Shown: positions 47,747-61,800, counted from the stretch's first letter. The stretch is DNA of 64,000 bases from Tetrahymena thermophila SB210 (GCF_000189635.1 NW_002476426.1:992001-1056000); one strand, 5' to 3'. A program made the numbers and translations. The notes: generated from the sequence alone by a model not told the origin.

Positions 47747-49250
47747 TCAAATTTTTTAATCTTTTATTTATTTAAATGTTCTAATTTTAAGTTTGATGTA
47801 TCGATAACATAATTAAAATTGAGCCAAATATAAAAGACTAAAGCCAATTTATATGCTTGGCTAAACTACAGATTCATAATATTCTCGATTATTTTTATAC
47901 TATATGCCATCAACACCAATAAAAAAGTCATTAATGTTAACGAAATACATTCTTTTGAATTAAAAGTTTTGAAAAAAAAAGCTGATGAAATTAAAGCCTA
48001 AAGTTAACCTCATGTATTGGTCTTCTCTTAATAGATTATAATAATTTTTATATAGAGTTGAAATTAACATCGGTAGCACTTTATTATAAATTAAAAAAAA
48101 TTAATCTAATAATAATAAATTATTTTTTACTTTGAGAAAATCCTGCTACGACTATTGAAAAATTGATATTGAAATTTAGTATATTTCTAGCATGTAATCC
48201 AGTAAAAAATTTTAAAAATAACAAAATGACATTCAATACAACTAAAATGTTTACTCCATCCTCAATAGTTACAAGCTTAACTAAAGGTAGATATAAAACA
48301 ATAAGTAAACAATAAATCGTGATATAAGTTTTAGATGCATCATAAGTATACACTTCTTATATTGCAGCTGCATTTGTATTTAAGTAGATGGAAATAAATT
48401 AAAAGAGCAATGAGTAAACAATAATAGTATATTTAGTAACTTATTATTTCCTAATTAAAATTTTATTACTTTATATTTTCTATAAAAGAGTTTCTTCTGA
48501 CTCTTCTTCATCTAACTGCTTTAAAATAATAAAATATCAAAAGAATTAGTAAATAATTAAAATATCTAATTTAAATTACTTAATTTAGAATTATTTTTTT
48601 TAGTTTATCAGTTTTAAAAGACATATATATTAATATTCCAATTATCACCAAATAACAAATTATCATTCCTATGTAAATACCTTTGAGCGAACCTGGTTCA
48701 CTGTAATTATAAAGTATAGAACAAAGATAAGATGATGGGACTATAAGGACTTAGAAGGCATAATTTAATATACACTTAATAATTATATTGGATTTGCTTT
48801 TTATATTGAATAAGTATAATTAATACATTTACTTTACTAAATTATAATTTACTTATATAAAATTGAATGAATTTAGCAGAGATTAATTGTATAGAGACTT
48901 GCTGTAATAAAAACTGTTGAATTGTTATATTTAGTGGCAAACAAGATGATCATAAATATTGCAAAAGTTATAGAAAGAACTATTTTAATAATTAAATAGC
49001 CTCGTAGGTACCTTTTACATATATTTCTGAGCTATTATATACCAAAGTCATAAGTTAGAGATATTATCCCTATTGTAAATACACGCAATTTCCAAGCTTC
49101 ATTAAATAAGTAGCAATAAGGATTTGATTGATCAACTGCAATAGATTAAACAATTTAAAGTAATAATACAGCCCCAAGAAATAAAATGAGTAAAAGAATA
49201 TCAAATGAAAATTATTTAATTTATTCTTTATTTAACTTAAATCTATTCAT
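47747..49250 (-). CDS. Multi-pass membrane protein, tandem paralogue 3 of 4
   Basis: Starts MNRFKLNKEQIKQFSFDILL at 49250. Spans include LLLILFLGAVLLLQIVQSIA, LRVFTIGIISLTYDF, YLIIKIVLSITFAIFMIILF and TASLYTINLCQIHSILY. The middle exon carries ITIYCLLIVLYLPLVKLVTIE then DGVNILVVLNVILLFLKF and INFSIVVAGFSQ. The C-terminal exon is VLPMLISTLYKNYYNLLRED ... GFNFISFFFQNFQFKRMYFV ... IQIGFSLLYLAQFQLCY. Very close to paralogue 4 (TIEDxVNILVVLN and AGFSQSK shared), so the two are probably a recent duplication. Roughly ten membrane segments; no transporter or receptor motif recognised. Confidence 0.85.
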
Positions 49251-50775
49251 ATTTATTAAAGAAGGATAAATGTAAATATACTTTTTAATTGTTAATTTCT
49301 AATAAATCTTCTTTGTAAATTTTATAAGAAGCCAAAACTTCAATTAGTTGAGATAATTATTTTCATTAGAAAAGCAACCAAAAAAATAAATTGTATAAGA
49401 ATTAAATTTGTATTTAACTCATGACATTATAATTTTAAGTATTAATTTGTGATCCCTAATATAGGTGATTTTTAATTTATAAATCTTTCTTTCAATCAAT
49501 AATTTAAGGATTCCTTCACATTGTATATTTGATTTAAAATATTTCAATATTGTTTCAATTTTTATATAAAAATCTATCAATAAATCCTGTAAAAAAAGCT
49601 ACAATAATTAAATTTAAAATATCAGAATAATTTAATTTGATTTCTATTTAATTAGTGAGAATTTAATCAAAAATATTTTTATGATAATGAAAATGTAAAA
49701 TTGATTTGTTTATCTTAATTTTAAACTTAAAACAAATCACATATTGACAGCTTCATTTTGAGAATTCTTTCTGTGCTTCATAAAAACTAAAAAATTTTGT
49801 TAAAATTAAAAAACTCATATATTAATTTGAATTAAAAATTTATTTTACATATTTTTGATTATTTTTAAATTATTTTAATTAAAATATAAATAATATTAAA
49901 AGTTGAAAATATCATAATTTTATTTTTAAGTGTTTGTCATTTAATAGAAAAGGTCTTCTCTAAACATTTTATTTTTAAAAAGCATTTAATTAAAGTGAAA
50001 GAGATCTTAACATAAAATTTAATAACCTTTTTCATGTTTTAAAGCTTACATTTTTTAGAACAATAAAATAATATTTAATATAATTTACAAAGATAATTTA
50101 ATAAAAATTTTTATCTTTTATAGATAATTATAAGTAAATCATAGTTGTTGAAAGAAATAATTTTATTATTAATTCATAAAAATTAAATAAAATTTAGTAA
50201 AAAAAATTAATACTCTTGGTTTGGTTATCATTAAGATAAAATAAAAATTATGAAAATTATAAATAATAGTAAAGCTCCTATGAATCTTATTTATAAGGTA
50301 TAAGTCTAATTTTTATGGAGCCCACATCAACATAAAGATTTAAGTTACTTTAAAATATAAAAATGTTTGATTTAATTTATTATAATTACGTTTTAATTTA
50401 AACTTATAAAATAAAAATTAATTTAACATAAATTGTGATATGAATATTTATTTCAAAAAATAATATATTAAAAGTAGACTTAAATAAATAATATACATAT
50501 CTTAGGTAGATTTTGTATTTATTTAAGTAACTTTTTGATTAATCTGAGCTAGTTCAGTGTTATTACATATGATGATCAATAGCATTTTGAAAATAAATTT
50601 GTTAAAATGTTGATAATTAACAACATGTGCAAGATTAATTTTATTTTATTTAAAGAATTTTAGAATACTTAAGATAGTTATTTTATATAAAATTTAAAAA
50701 TTATACTTTAATTATTTTAATCATATTGGATAACTTAAATAGTAGCTTTTTAATAATTATAAGTTACTTTATTTA
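49251..50775. other. AT-rich intergenic region in the membrane-gene array
   Basis: 1.5 kb, larger than the other gaps in the array. Very AT-rich. I looked for a degenerate fifth paralogue (VLPM, TIED, AGFSQ signatures) and saw none. Confidence 0.45.
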
Positions 50776-52279
50776 TCAATTTTTTAAATCTATCATTTAT
50801 TTCAAATTTCTAACTTTAATTTTGAAGTAGTGATAGCAAAGATAAAATTACGCTAAATATAAAAGGTTAAACCCAATTTATATGCCAGGACTTAATATTT
50901 ATTCATAATATTGTCTATCATTTTTGAAATGGCTTACACTTTCAAAATCAAGACTATTTGTAAAAAACATTTTTTTAAATTAAAAGTTTTGAAAGAAAAA
51001 GCTGATAAAATTAAAACTTAATCCTAATCTCACATATTAGTCTTGTGTTAATAGATCATAATTATTCTTGTATAGAGTTGAAATTAACATGGGCAACACT
51101 TTATTGTTTATTTATTTAATAAAAATTAAGATAAAAAAAAATTGAAAAATTTTTACTTTGAGAGAATCCTGCTACAATTATTGGGAAATTAGTATTAAAT
51201 ATATATATCTGATAATATTCGATTCCAACAATTATTTTTAGACATAGCAAAATTATATTGAGTACAACTAAAATGTTTACACTATCCTCGATAGTAAAAA
51301 ATTTAATTAGTGGCAGATAAAATACAAGAAGTATACAATAAATCAATTCTTAAGTATAATAGCCACAATAAGTATAAACTTCCTGTATTGATGCTCCATT
51401 TGTATTTAAGTAGATAGAAATAAATTAAAAGATTAATGAATAGATAATAATAGCACATTTAGCAATTTTTTATTTTGTGTTTAAAACTTTTATATTTTAT
51501 ATTTTCTATAAAAGATTTTAATCTGAATCTCCATCTTCTTACTTTAGTATTAAAAATAAATATATTGATTTGTAAGGGAAGCAAAAAAAAATAAAAAGGT
51601 TGAATTACTTTATTTAGAAATATATTTCTAAGTTTATCTGTTTTTAAAGATAGTAAAAATAGTATTATCATTGAACCTATATAAGAGAATATCATTCCTA
51701 TATATAAACCATTATCATAATTTTAGCTAATCGCATCAAAATAAAGAGCACATAAATAAGACGATGGGACTATAAGGAACAAAAAAGCATAATTTAATAA
51801 GCATTTTATTATAACATTAGATTTGCTTTTAATTAAAAGAAGATAGTTTTTAACTAAATTTAGTTTTAAATATTAATTTACTTATATAAAATCTAATGAG
51901 CTTAGCAAAGGTGAACTGTATAGAGGTTTGATGTAATAATAATTATCAAAACTGGTTATTTAGAGGCAAACATAATTGTAGCAAATATAGCCAAAGTTGT
52001 ATAAAGAATTATTCTAATAATTAGATAACCCTTTTAGTAGTTTTTACAAATATTTCTTAGTAAATATAAAAATAAATCATAAAATAGAGATGTTATTCCT
52101 ATGGTAAGTACACGCACTCCCCAAAACCAACCAGATATGTAACAAAATTAATTTACGCCATTAACGGTTATTGTTTAAACTAATTGAAGAAAGGTCACAG
52201 CACCAAGAAATAATATGAGCAAAAGGATATCGAATAAAAAAGAAATAGCTTTTTATTTATTAAATTTGATTTTCTGCAT
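50776..52279 (-). CDS. Multi-pass membrane protein, tandem paralogue 4 of 4
   Basis: Starts MQKIKFNKQKAISFLFDILL at 52279 and ends MIDLKN at TGA 50776. First exon: LFLGAVTFLQLVQTI, CYISGWFWGVRVLTIGITSL, YLIIRIILYTTLAIFATIMF, LYTVHLCQAHQILY. Second exon: CLLNYAFLFLIVPSSYLCA, NGLYIGMIFSYIGSMIILFL, ending LRNIFLNK. Third exon: acidic EDGDSDQNLLQ loop, then CAIIIYSLIFQFISIYLN, LIYCILLVFYLPLIKFFTIE, DSVNILVVLNIILLCLKI, FPIIVAGFSQ. Last exon: VLPMLISTLYKNNYDLLTQD, LGLSFNFISFFFQNFQFKKM, IQIGFNLLYLAQFYLCYH. About ten membrane spans with a cytosolic-looking acidic loop in the middle. Function unknown. Confidence 0.85.
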
Positions 52280-53328
52280 ATTTTATACACTTTCTTCGAA
52301 TTATTCTTTCAATTTTTTTCTTTGAATTTTTTTTTCTTTGTAAATCTGATTCAAAAAAATATTTAATTTTATCATTCATTTAAGTTATTATAAAAATACA
52401 TAAAATAAATACTAGTTCTAAATTTTGAGATTATTAATTTTTGTTATGCTCTCTCTATTTTTGCTAAAATATATGATTTCTGTCAGAATTATTGTGTAAA
52501 TAATCATTAAATAATAAATTAGTGGTTTGATTTTTTTTAACAAGGATGTTATCATATCTAATCTATTTGACTATATTAATCCCACCCACTAACTAATTAT
52601 TCTGACAAAGTTTATCATATAATTGTAAACTCATATATATTTATACTAAGCATGCTCTCAAATAAACTTATTTTTATGCAGTAAGTATTTGAGAATCTCT
52701 TTTCAAAATTTTTTGTCCTCAACAATCAATTTTTGGATTTTGGCTAAATTTTAAATTTTGTTTTCAAAAATAAATTAAATTTTTTTTAAAAAAATTATTA
52801 TTATGGCATAGAAAATTCTTAATTTAAATTAGACTTTTTATATTTTAAAATATTTTTATATAATGTAGCTTCTTTATTTTTATAATATTTTTTTATCTTT
52901 TTTGAACGATTTAATAAAAAATTAAATTCATTTCCTAAATTTTGATTAAAAATGTTTTTTTCACATGTAACCATTAAACTATATCAAAGGTATTTATTGA
53001 GCAGGGAATTATTATTGAATTATTTAATTAGTATTGATGAAAGGTAATTCTAATCTTAAAAAAATATATAAAGCATTATTTTATTTCTTTAACTAATGTT
53101 TAATAAACATAATTCATAGCAATAGAGAAATAATTTAGTAGTTAATAAAAAAATATACCTTAAAGAGTAGGTATTTTAATTATTATAGTTAGTATATGAA
53201 ATCAATTTAATCATGTTATTAAAAGAAAGAATTCATATTAAATTTTAAATTAAAATTTTTTAATGTTAATCATAGGGGTAAAACAAAACAGATAATTCTT
53301 ATGTTTTATATTCAATAAAATAAATTTT
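52280..53328. other. AT-rich intergenic region
   Basis: 5' flank of paralogue 4 and 3' flank of the next minus-strand gene. No coding or RNA signal supported. Confidence 0.5.
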
Positions 53329-54695
53329 TCAATCAAAGAATAAATCAAGCAGAACGTTATTAATACTATTTAGTAATAAATCTTAAATTTAATATCTTTT
53401 TAAAACCATGTACTTTAGCATAAAGACATCTATATATTTTTATACTTATATGATTCGGTATTTATTTGAGTTGTTAGTGAGGTAGAAGTAGAATTTATCA
53501 TCAAATACGCTAGAATATTAAATATGTGAAAGATACTAATTATTCTGGTCTCTAAAGAATATTTAGAAGTAATCTGAATCAATCAAGTTAATTGCTTTGC
53601 AAAGAAAATCCTAACTTGAAAAAAAGAGCTTGACATAGATTCGATTATCTTATTCGAAATCTAATGTAGAAAATATATTTTCAGCTTGTATTTTTCCTAA
53701 ATCTAGATAAAACTTGGTAGGATTATCTTCATCATAGTAGCAATTTATTTCGCATCTTCTAAAATCAAAATGATTAAAGTAGGATGTGAGTTATAGGTTT
53801 AAATTTCTAACAAAAATATATGGAATGTCATATAATTTAATTAATTCTTGTATTTTGTTTAGAAGCTCGCAATTTAAGTCATATTTTTTATTGCAGTACT
53901 CATTAATTATTATTTATAAATTTAAATCATCTATTTTTATAACCCTATAGCTATTAATATCTAAGTAATAGGGATTTACAATATTTATTTTACTTCCATA
54001 TTTATTTTCTTACATGAATATCAATAAATTAGTGTAATTTTAAATAATTTATATAAGGCTATCCTCAAAGTTTTTTATATTGGATTATTGATTATTCAAA
54101 TCTTTAATAACTTCAGCTCCTTTTATATCTTCAAATGACTATGATTGTTTACAATTAAGTTAAAGTAACTCTTCTCCTGTAAATTCATCTATTTGCTTAT
54201 ATGTAGGTACATCAAGTATTAAATCCTTATTGCTTATAAGCTAGATTAACTTCTGCTAAGAAAATAAAGTCTTTGAGAGGTTTTTCAAAATTTAGTTAAT
54301 AATTTTTGAAAACTCAGTTAATTATTCTGTAATATCTATAAAATATTATTTTTTTTCATCAATATTCTAAGATTGCTATTTTTCTAATTCAAACAAATGT
54401 AGAAATTTTGGAAATAAAACTGGTTACAAAAGTAAAATTCTTCCATTTTTATTTTCTAAAAGGATATCTTAACTAAAATTTTATAATTTCTGAATCATGA
54501 AAATGATAAATAGTTTTAATTTATCTAAAATTTTAAACTTTATTAAAAAACCCGGCACAAAAAATCTTTTATATCGCTAATTAAAAACTAATTTTCAGTC
54601 AAAATATTAGAATTATTAGTATTTTTAATAATTATCTTGTTTAATAAATCTTTAAGAATTTATTTTTCTAAAAATAATTTTTTAGGAGTTATCAT
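53329..54695 (-). CDS. Unrecognised intracellular protein with uncertain N-terminus
   Basis: A 390-codon open frame runs from ATG 54498 to TGA 53329. It contains real-looking protein with no low complexity: ILLLQPVLFPKFLHLFELEK, LIQLISNKDLILDVPTYKQ, SKINIVNPYYLDINSYRVI, LYDIPYIFVRNLNLQL, NCYYDEDNPTKFYLDLGK, IYVKLFFSSQDFLCKAIN, and ends LLLNSINNVLLDLFFD. The frame stays open upstream of 54498 without another ATG. A second frame from ATG 54695 (MITPKKLFLEKQILKDLLNK ... FLISDIKDFLCRVF) is probably the true N-terminal exon, joined by an intron whose donor I could not fix. No membrane segment and no motif recognised. Confidence 0.7.
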
Positions 54696-55402
54696 TTTAA
54701 TTTAAGTTAATTTTAAAATGTAAAAAGTCATTAAAATTTTTTTTGTAAAACAATAAATAATAATTTTTTATCAAAGAGAAACAAGCATAAATAAGTTAAA
54801 GCTTTTTAAATAAACTTTTAATTAAATGAGTATATTCTAATTTTTATTTATTTAACTAAATTTAATTTAAATTTAAATTAATTAAAAAATTAAAACTTTA
54901 CAAGTAATAAATATCATTCAATAATTTCGTCAGTCGCAAAATAAATATTTAAAGGTAATTTTATTAAATAAAAAAATAAATTATCATTAAATCAACTATT
55001 AATTTCTTTAAAAAAAAAACTAAAATGATATAAAAACACAAATACTTTCATAAACTAGAAGATGTAGATAAATACTATTATATTTATCCAATTAATTATC
55101 TTTTTAATAAAAGTTTTTACACTCTGCTCAAAACTCTTTTGATAGTATTATTATAGCTCTTAAGTAAAAATTATTAAAAAAATTAAGCTCACTTTTAAAT
55201 TATTCAAAATTTTAATACCTTTAACTCTAGCAATTAAATCTCTTTTCTATTATAAATATAATGAATAAAATTATATTTATTTTTTCAAAACTCTTATTTG
55301 AATTTTTTATTTATTTTAAACTATAATTTTTTTATTTCCAATCAACTTCTATTAACTATATTTATTTAATATTGAAAAATAATTAAACACATATTTAAAA
55401 AT
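54696..55402. other. Divergent AT-rich intergenic region
   Basis: Between the minus-strand unknown gene and the plus-strand LRR gene; probably holds both promoters. No motif identified. Confidence 0.5.
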
Positions 55403-58139
55403 ATGCAAAATATTAATAGTAATAAGTAAATTGGTGATTACGAGTTATATAGATTAAGCTCGGCTTTACAAAATCAAAATACTATCATGTTTTTGAAACT
55501 AGAAGTTTAGTAAAATTATTAATTTAAAATCTATTAAATAAACAATTTATACTCTAATTTTATTTATCCTAATTTTAAAAAGTTGAATTATCAAAACACT
55601 TTTATTTAAATTAAAAATAATAGCAATAATAAAATTGATAATCAAGGAGCTGAAGATCTTGCTTCTGCTTTATCAAAATGCAATAATCTTTTAAAATTGA
55701 GCATTAATTTAAGGTAAAAAAATTTCTAAAATTTATATTTTAAATTTATTTTTAATTTTGATAAATTGATAATCTTAATAAGCTTTTGAATTTTTAATTA
55801 TTTTTTTCAAAAAATCATTTTAAAATTAATTTTTTTATAATAAAACACACTATATTTAAAGCAGCAATAACATTCGTGAAAAAGGTGCATCATAAATAGG
55901 TTTAGGCTTATCAAATTTAATTAATCTATAATCTCTGAACCTTGAAATAGGGTAATAAATGAATTGTTAACTAATAAGTTTTGTTTATTTTTAGGTATTT
56001 AACAAATATTTAATAAAAAAACATCTTGAAAAGATTATTTCATTTTAAATGTGAAATGTATATTTTAGATACTTTTTTTATTTTTTTAATATTATTTCTT
56101 TATTTTTATCCTTAAAATTTTAAAGATGGAATAATATTGGCGATAACGGTGTTACAGGTCTAGGCTCTGCTTTTTCAAACCATCCTAATCTTATCACATT
56201 AGAACTATAAGTTAAGTAACAGCATAGCTTTTAATGATTATTTAAATAAAAAAATCTTTACTGCGTATTTTATAACTACTGAAAGTTTATTCATTTGTTA
56301 AAAAATGTTTATTTATTAAATAAATTAAGTATTTTTAATTAATAAAACAATGATTCTTAAATTAAATACTTATTAAAAAATTAATTGTAATTTCAATTAT
56401 TAAAAGTAACAACAATATTAATACTGAAGGAGCATTGGGTTTAAGTCGTTCATTAGCAAAATAGACAAATCTTACTTAATTAAATCTTTACATTTAGTAG
56501 ATAATTTGTTTATTTTAGCTTAATTTTAAAAATAATTTTTAATTAATTTTATTTGATAAAAAAATATATTTTATTTTATTTTTTAAAGAATCATTTTATT
56601 TTTTTAAAGGGATAATAATATTGAATAACAAGGTGCTTCAAATTTAATATCTGCTTTATCGAGTTATCATTAGCTCATTAACTTTTCAATCAATATTGGG
56701 TAAAAATATTAGTTTTATATTTAAAGAATTAATTTTAAAACTTTAATTTAATTTGGCAATAAAATATTTTCTAAATTTTTATATTTAACTTAATCATTCT
56801 AAAATAAATAAAATAATTGTCTGTTTTAATTTTTAAATATTAAATAATAGATGGAATAATATATAATCTAAAGGATTATAAGATATAGCCTCTACATTAT
56901 CTTACTGTCCTAGTCTTTAATAATTAACATTATGGTCTATGTAAAGGAATTTTATTTAAATTTTTTTATTACTCAAAAAAATTGTAACTTCAATATTTCA
57001 ATACAAATTATTTATGATTTATTTTAAAAACATTAAAAAAATAATGATAATCTAATTATTTTATTTAATTTCGTTTTAATATAAAATTAATAATATACTG
57101 AAATTAAAAATAATACTTGTAAAATATAAACTCATTTTCCAATTAAAAAAAGAGCAAACTTTATTTATATCTAAAAATATTTATAAAGATAAAATTAATT
57201 TTAATTATTATTCACATTTCTTAGTTATAATAATATTGATGATTAAGGCTTATGCAGTCTAAGTGCTAGTTTAGTAAATTGTACGAACCTCAAAATATTA
57301 GAGATAGAGCTTGGGTAATTTAGATTTTTATTTAAGCTTAATTTATAAATCATTTAATTAATTATTATAATAATATAAAAAAAATAATATTAAATAAACT
57401 ACTAAATTTTATTTTTTAAAACACCTTTTATTATTTTATTAATTGGCAAACTAAGGAAATATTTTAAAATTTAAATTTTAAAAGGAGCAATAGTATTAGC
57501 GACTAAAGTATAACAGTTTTAGGTGAAACATTAGTGAAATTATAGAGTATCTCTTCTTTATTGCTAAGTCTTTAGTAAAATGAAAATTTAATTTTTTGAT
57601 ATCAATATGTCTGTCTGCTATTAATATTCTATTAAATTAAGTTTTTTTAAATAAAACTAAATAAAACCCATATTTATAATAAGATGGAATAATATAAGTG
57701 ACTATGGTATATCACAGCTAAGCCTATCTTTAGCCAAATGCTCTTGTCTTAAAATATTACAATTAACTGCTAAGTAAATAAAAATATCTTTAATTTTTCA
57801 ATATTTAATATAATTAAGAAATATAAAAATTAATTCTTCATTTTTTAACATTTTTTAAATTTTAGTTTCAATAAACATTTTCAATATATAAAAGTAATTG
57901 CTCTATAGGAGAAAAAGGAGTATAAGAACTTTTTAATGGGTTATTAAAGTGCAGTAAACTCTCAATATTTAAACTCGAACTTTAGTAAAATTGACTCAAA
58001 ATTATATTAGCTTTCTAAAAATTTTATTTTTTTAATATTTTTAAAAAATAGAGGAAATGAGATTTTGAATGAATAATAGTATATTAACAAATTCAAAAAA
58101 ATAAAGAGAATAGTAGAGTAACAAATTTAACTAATTTGA
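55403..58139 (+). CDS. Leucine-rich-repeat (RNI-like) protein, one repeat per exon
   Basis: Starts MQNINSNKQIGDYELYRLSS. Successive short exons each encode one RNI-type repeat of about 28-30 residues: NKIDNQGAEDLASALSKC, NNIREKGASQIGLGLSN, NNIGDNGVTGLGSAFSNH, NNINTEGALGLSRSLAK, DNIEQQGASNLISALSSY, NNIQSKGLQDIASTLSYC, NNIDDQGLCSLSASLVNC, NSISDQSITVLGETLVK, NNISDYGISQLSLSLAKC and CSIGEKGVQELFNGLLKC. Most introns interrupt at the same place, after two bases of the codon that opens the next repeat, so any exon can be duplicated or skipped in frame. Such proteins act as protein-binding scaffolds; no effector domain is seen. The end is uncertain: TGA 58137-58139 is one option, another exon may follow near 58255. 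Confidence 0.8.
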
Positions 58140-58880
58140 AAGGTAAAATCAATATTTTTATTTTAAACATAATAAAAAAAATATAAATTTGAATTATTTA
58201 ATTAATTATTTTTATCTTTAAATAGTTAAAATATAATTATCTTTTAAAAAAAGTTCACAGTAACAATAAATCTTTGGAGACTTTACATAAAACTGAATAG
58301 TTAATCCTTTTTAAAATATGTTAATTTTTAAGGGAATCTTATGTTAAATTTTAAATTTAGTCACTGTAAAATAAAAATCAAAAATTCTTTAAATTAATTA
58401 TTATAATATTTTGAAAATAATTTTATTGAATTTAATTTATGTGATTTTTGATTTCAGTATAATTTTATCTTTAAATCTGCTTTATTTATATAGATTCCAC
58501 AAAAAATTTCATTTTAATTAGTTTTCCTAACTTTTAAAATTTTCAATTTGATATTAATTTCTTATTCATCTATATTATTTAATTTTTAACACTTAATCCT
58601 CTGTGAGATGATATTATTTATTGAAATATTGAATAATTTAAGTTTATCATTTAAATATTCTTTAGAATATATTAATTAATTTATTTGAAATGGTTTGATA
58701 TTTATAGATGTACAAATGATTATTAAATTAACTATTATAACACTATAAAATTAACATATAAACATTTTAAAATAAATATTTATTTAAAATATAAACTATT
58801 TTTATTAATTAATTGCATCACTTTTTAATTAAATAATTATTTATTTATTTATTTTTTAATATATTAATTAATTTATATTT
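58140..58880. other. Convergent AT-rich spacer
   Basis: Between the LRR gene and the stop of the minus-strand kinase. May hold a last LRR exon near 58255-58310 (SNNKSLETLHKTEQ). Otherwise only A/T runs. Confidence 0.45.
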
Positions 58881-61800
58881 TCAATTTTGTTGAGAAAACC
58901 AGCTATGCTCTAAAATCTATTTTTATTTTAGATAACATTAAAATTATAAATTTAATTGTAAAAGCTTACAATAGGCAAGCTTGGTCTCTCTGATGGCCTA
59001 ACATTAAGAAGTTAAGAAATAAGTTTTTCAGCATCTGAAGATACTGGATGAGTGTATGTAAATGACCCCTTTTTTATTTTTTTGAAGAGTTCATTATCAT
59101 TTACTCCTTTAAATGGGAATTTTCCTTAAAGCATAACAAATAATAAAATTCCTAAAGCCCAAATGTCAGCTTTTTGACCAATATATTCTATCTTAGACAC
59201 TATTTCTGGAGCCATGTATGAGGGAGTACCACAAAAAATTTTTAATTTTTTATCTTCCCCATTGATAATGCTAAATCCAAAATCAATAATTTTAATGTTG
59301 TTGCTTTGGTCAAGTAAAATATTTTCTAATTTAATATCACGATGTACGACACTCATTTTGTGGCAATAATTCACTCCTTCAACAATCTATCTAAATAGTC
59401 TTTTTACTTCAGGCTCTTCTAATTTTCTATCTGTTTTAGTCTTTAAATATCCATGTAAGCTTTGTTTACCAACATACTCCATTCCAACAATTATTTGCTA
59501 TTTATTTTTAAATTTCAATTTTAAAAATATTTAAAAAATGTTTACATTTTATTTATCTTCGATTGCAAAAGGCATTTTAATTATAAAAGGATGTTATAAC
59601 TTTCTTAAAATTGCAATTTCTCTCTTTACATTTCTCATTTTATGAGGATCAAGTAAGACAAAACGTGGATAAATTTTAAGGGCATATCTAATTTGTGATG
59701 CCCTATCTATAGCTAGCTTGACAGTAGCGTAGGAACCTTTCCCTATCTCCTATTCGAATTTGAAATTGTTTATATTTATATCATCAAAGAGTGACTAAGC
59801 TGCACTAGAAGATGAAGGTTTTTATGTTGAAGGAACATAAGGTTAAGCTTATTTAACAGTATTCTGAGAAGTAGGATTTATGTTTTTCTTCACAGCTGCA
59901 GCAGGTTAAGCTACAGCTTAAGTTGCATTAAATAATACTGTGGCTAAATTATTAGCATTAGTAAATTAATTATGGTTTGTCATATTTTTATTTGTAATTT
60001 CATCTTTTGTGTTTCTATTTGTTCTCATAGTGTTTTAGATAGTATTATTTGCTGTTTTATCTTAAATTAAATTAAAATACATTAATTTATATTCATAGTT
60101 AATTTTATTTAAATTACTGTATCTAGTAAGTGCTATATTTTTCATGTTAATATTGTAGGGATTTGCTAAATCTTGTTTTTTTTATTAATTTTAATGTGGA
60201 ATTCCAATCGATTTAGCTATTTCTTGTTTTGCTTCTTAATTTTCATCACCTTTTTTCTGGGTTACCTATTTTTTTTTGCAATTAAATTATTTTAATAGCT
60301 CAAATTTATTCAAAAAATTACTACAAAGCTATGGTTTTGCCTAAGTGTTGGAGTAGTAGTAGCTGCAGTAGTCATCGTTTAGTTAGTACTTGAGTGATCG
60401 TTTGTATTATAAAGAGGTAAGGGAGCAGGAGCAGGTTAGTTTCGATTTATTTTATAAATATTAGAGAGCCTTTTTGTTGGTGAGTTATTTTTATTGAAAG
60501 TGTTATTATTGTTGTTTACTTTTGGTGCTGCTTTTGCTTAAGTCTACTATGGCTAATATTGAGTAGTGTTTGCTTACACTTAATTTAATGTATGCTTTTA
60601 AGTCTTGTTCGCGGTGTTTATTTAATCTGTCCTAAGATGCTTTTTTAAAATTTCTAAGTAATTTTTTGTCTTTTAATTCAAGAAATCTTCATTTGCTCTT
60701 AATGCAGTTTCTGGTGTTTTGTATGAAAGCTGAGAAGTTGTTGGCTTTTTATTTTCCTTATTAACATATCTTTTACTAATGAATTTTCCAATTTTGACAG
60801 CATTTTAATCAACCTTTTCTATGTCAATCGATTTATCTCTAGCTTGCTAATGTTAAACATTGAGCTATGCTTAACTCAAATTATTTTCTTTATTAACCAT
60901 CTTGTATTCTTTTTCTTTATCGGTTTAAACTTTAAAACTATTTGTTTTCTGTAATTGCTACTGATATCCCATTTTATTAGAATTCTGTTAATTCTTTTAA
61001 CAAAAAATTTAATTTTCATAAATCATTTTTACATTTTAAAATTTTACTTTTAGTTTTTATTCGAAGCTAGTGTTGTGAGTGATGCTTCTTTCTTTGGCTT
61101 TTGCTGCATTTGGAATATTAGTTTTGGTAGATTCAATAAATGTTTTGCGCTTTTCAGCTTGTTTATGATCTTTTTAAACATGATTTGATGATTATTCCAT
61201 ATTTTCTATCAAATAATTAGCAGAATTCGGTCTTCTCATATAAAGCATGTCTTGTACATATTTTTCTTCAAGATAAACATTTTCTAAATTTGTTGAAAAT
61301 TTAAATAATTTTATGTTAAAAAATAAAATTAATTAATTAATTAATTACCTTCATTGAAATTTAAATTAGAATCCTCATAATTAATTTGAGCATTCACAAA
61401 GTGAGGAAGACAAGATTAAGGAAGCTATGGTTCATTATTTCCATCATATTCATCCATATTCTACAGGAAATTGGTTTAATTCAAATAGAATTTCTAGTAT
61501 TATGCTCCATTTGCCTAAGAATGATCGTTTGATGATTAAGCGTTAAGAATATAATTTGGATTTAAATTATTATAAAATACCATACTTCCTTATTACTAAT
61601 TTTCTTCCAAGTTAATATCTTCTGCACAATTTAACTAAGAGATAGAATTTTTATACAATAAGTATGAATCCAAATAACTTTGATCTTCATACTTCATATC
61701 ACCTTCATTGGGTATTGGTTAGATTTCGTCTTCAATCTTCAGTGAATCGTTGATATTTTCTTAAATCATGTGATTATTTTGATAATCAGAAATATATGAA

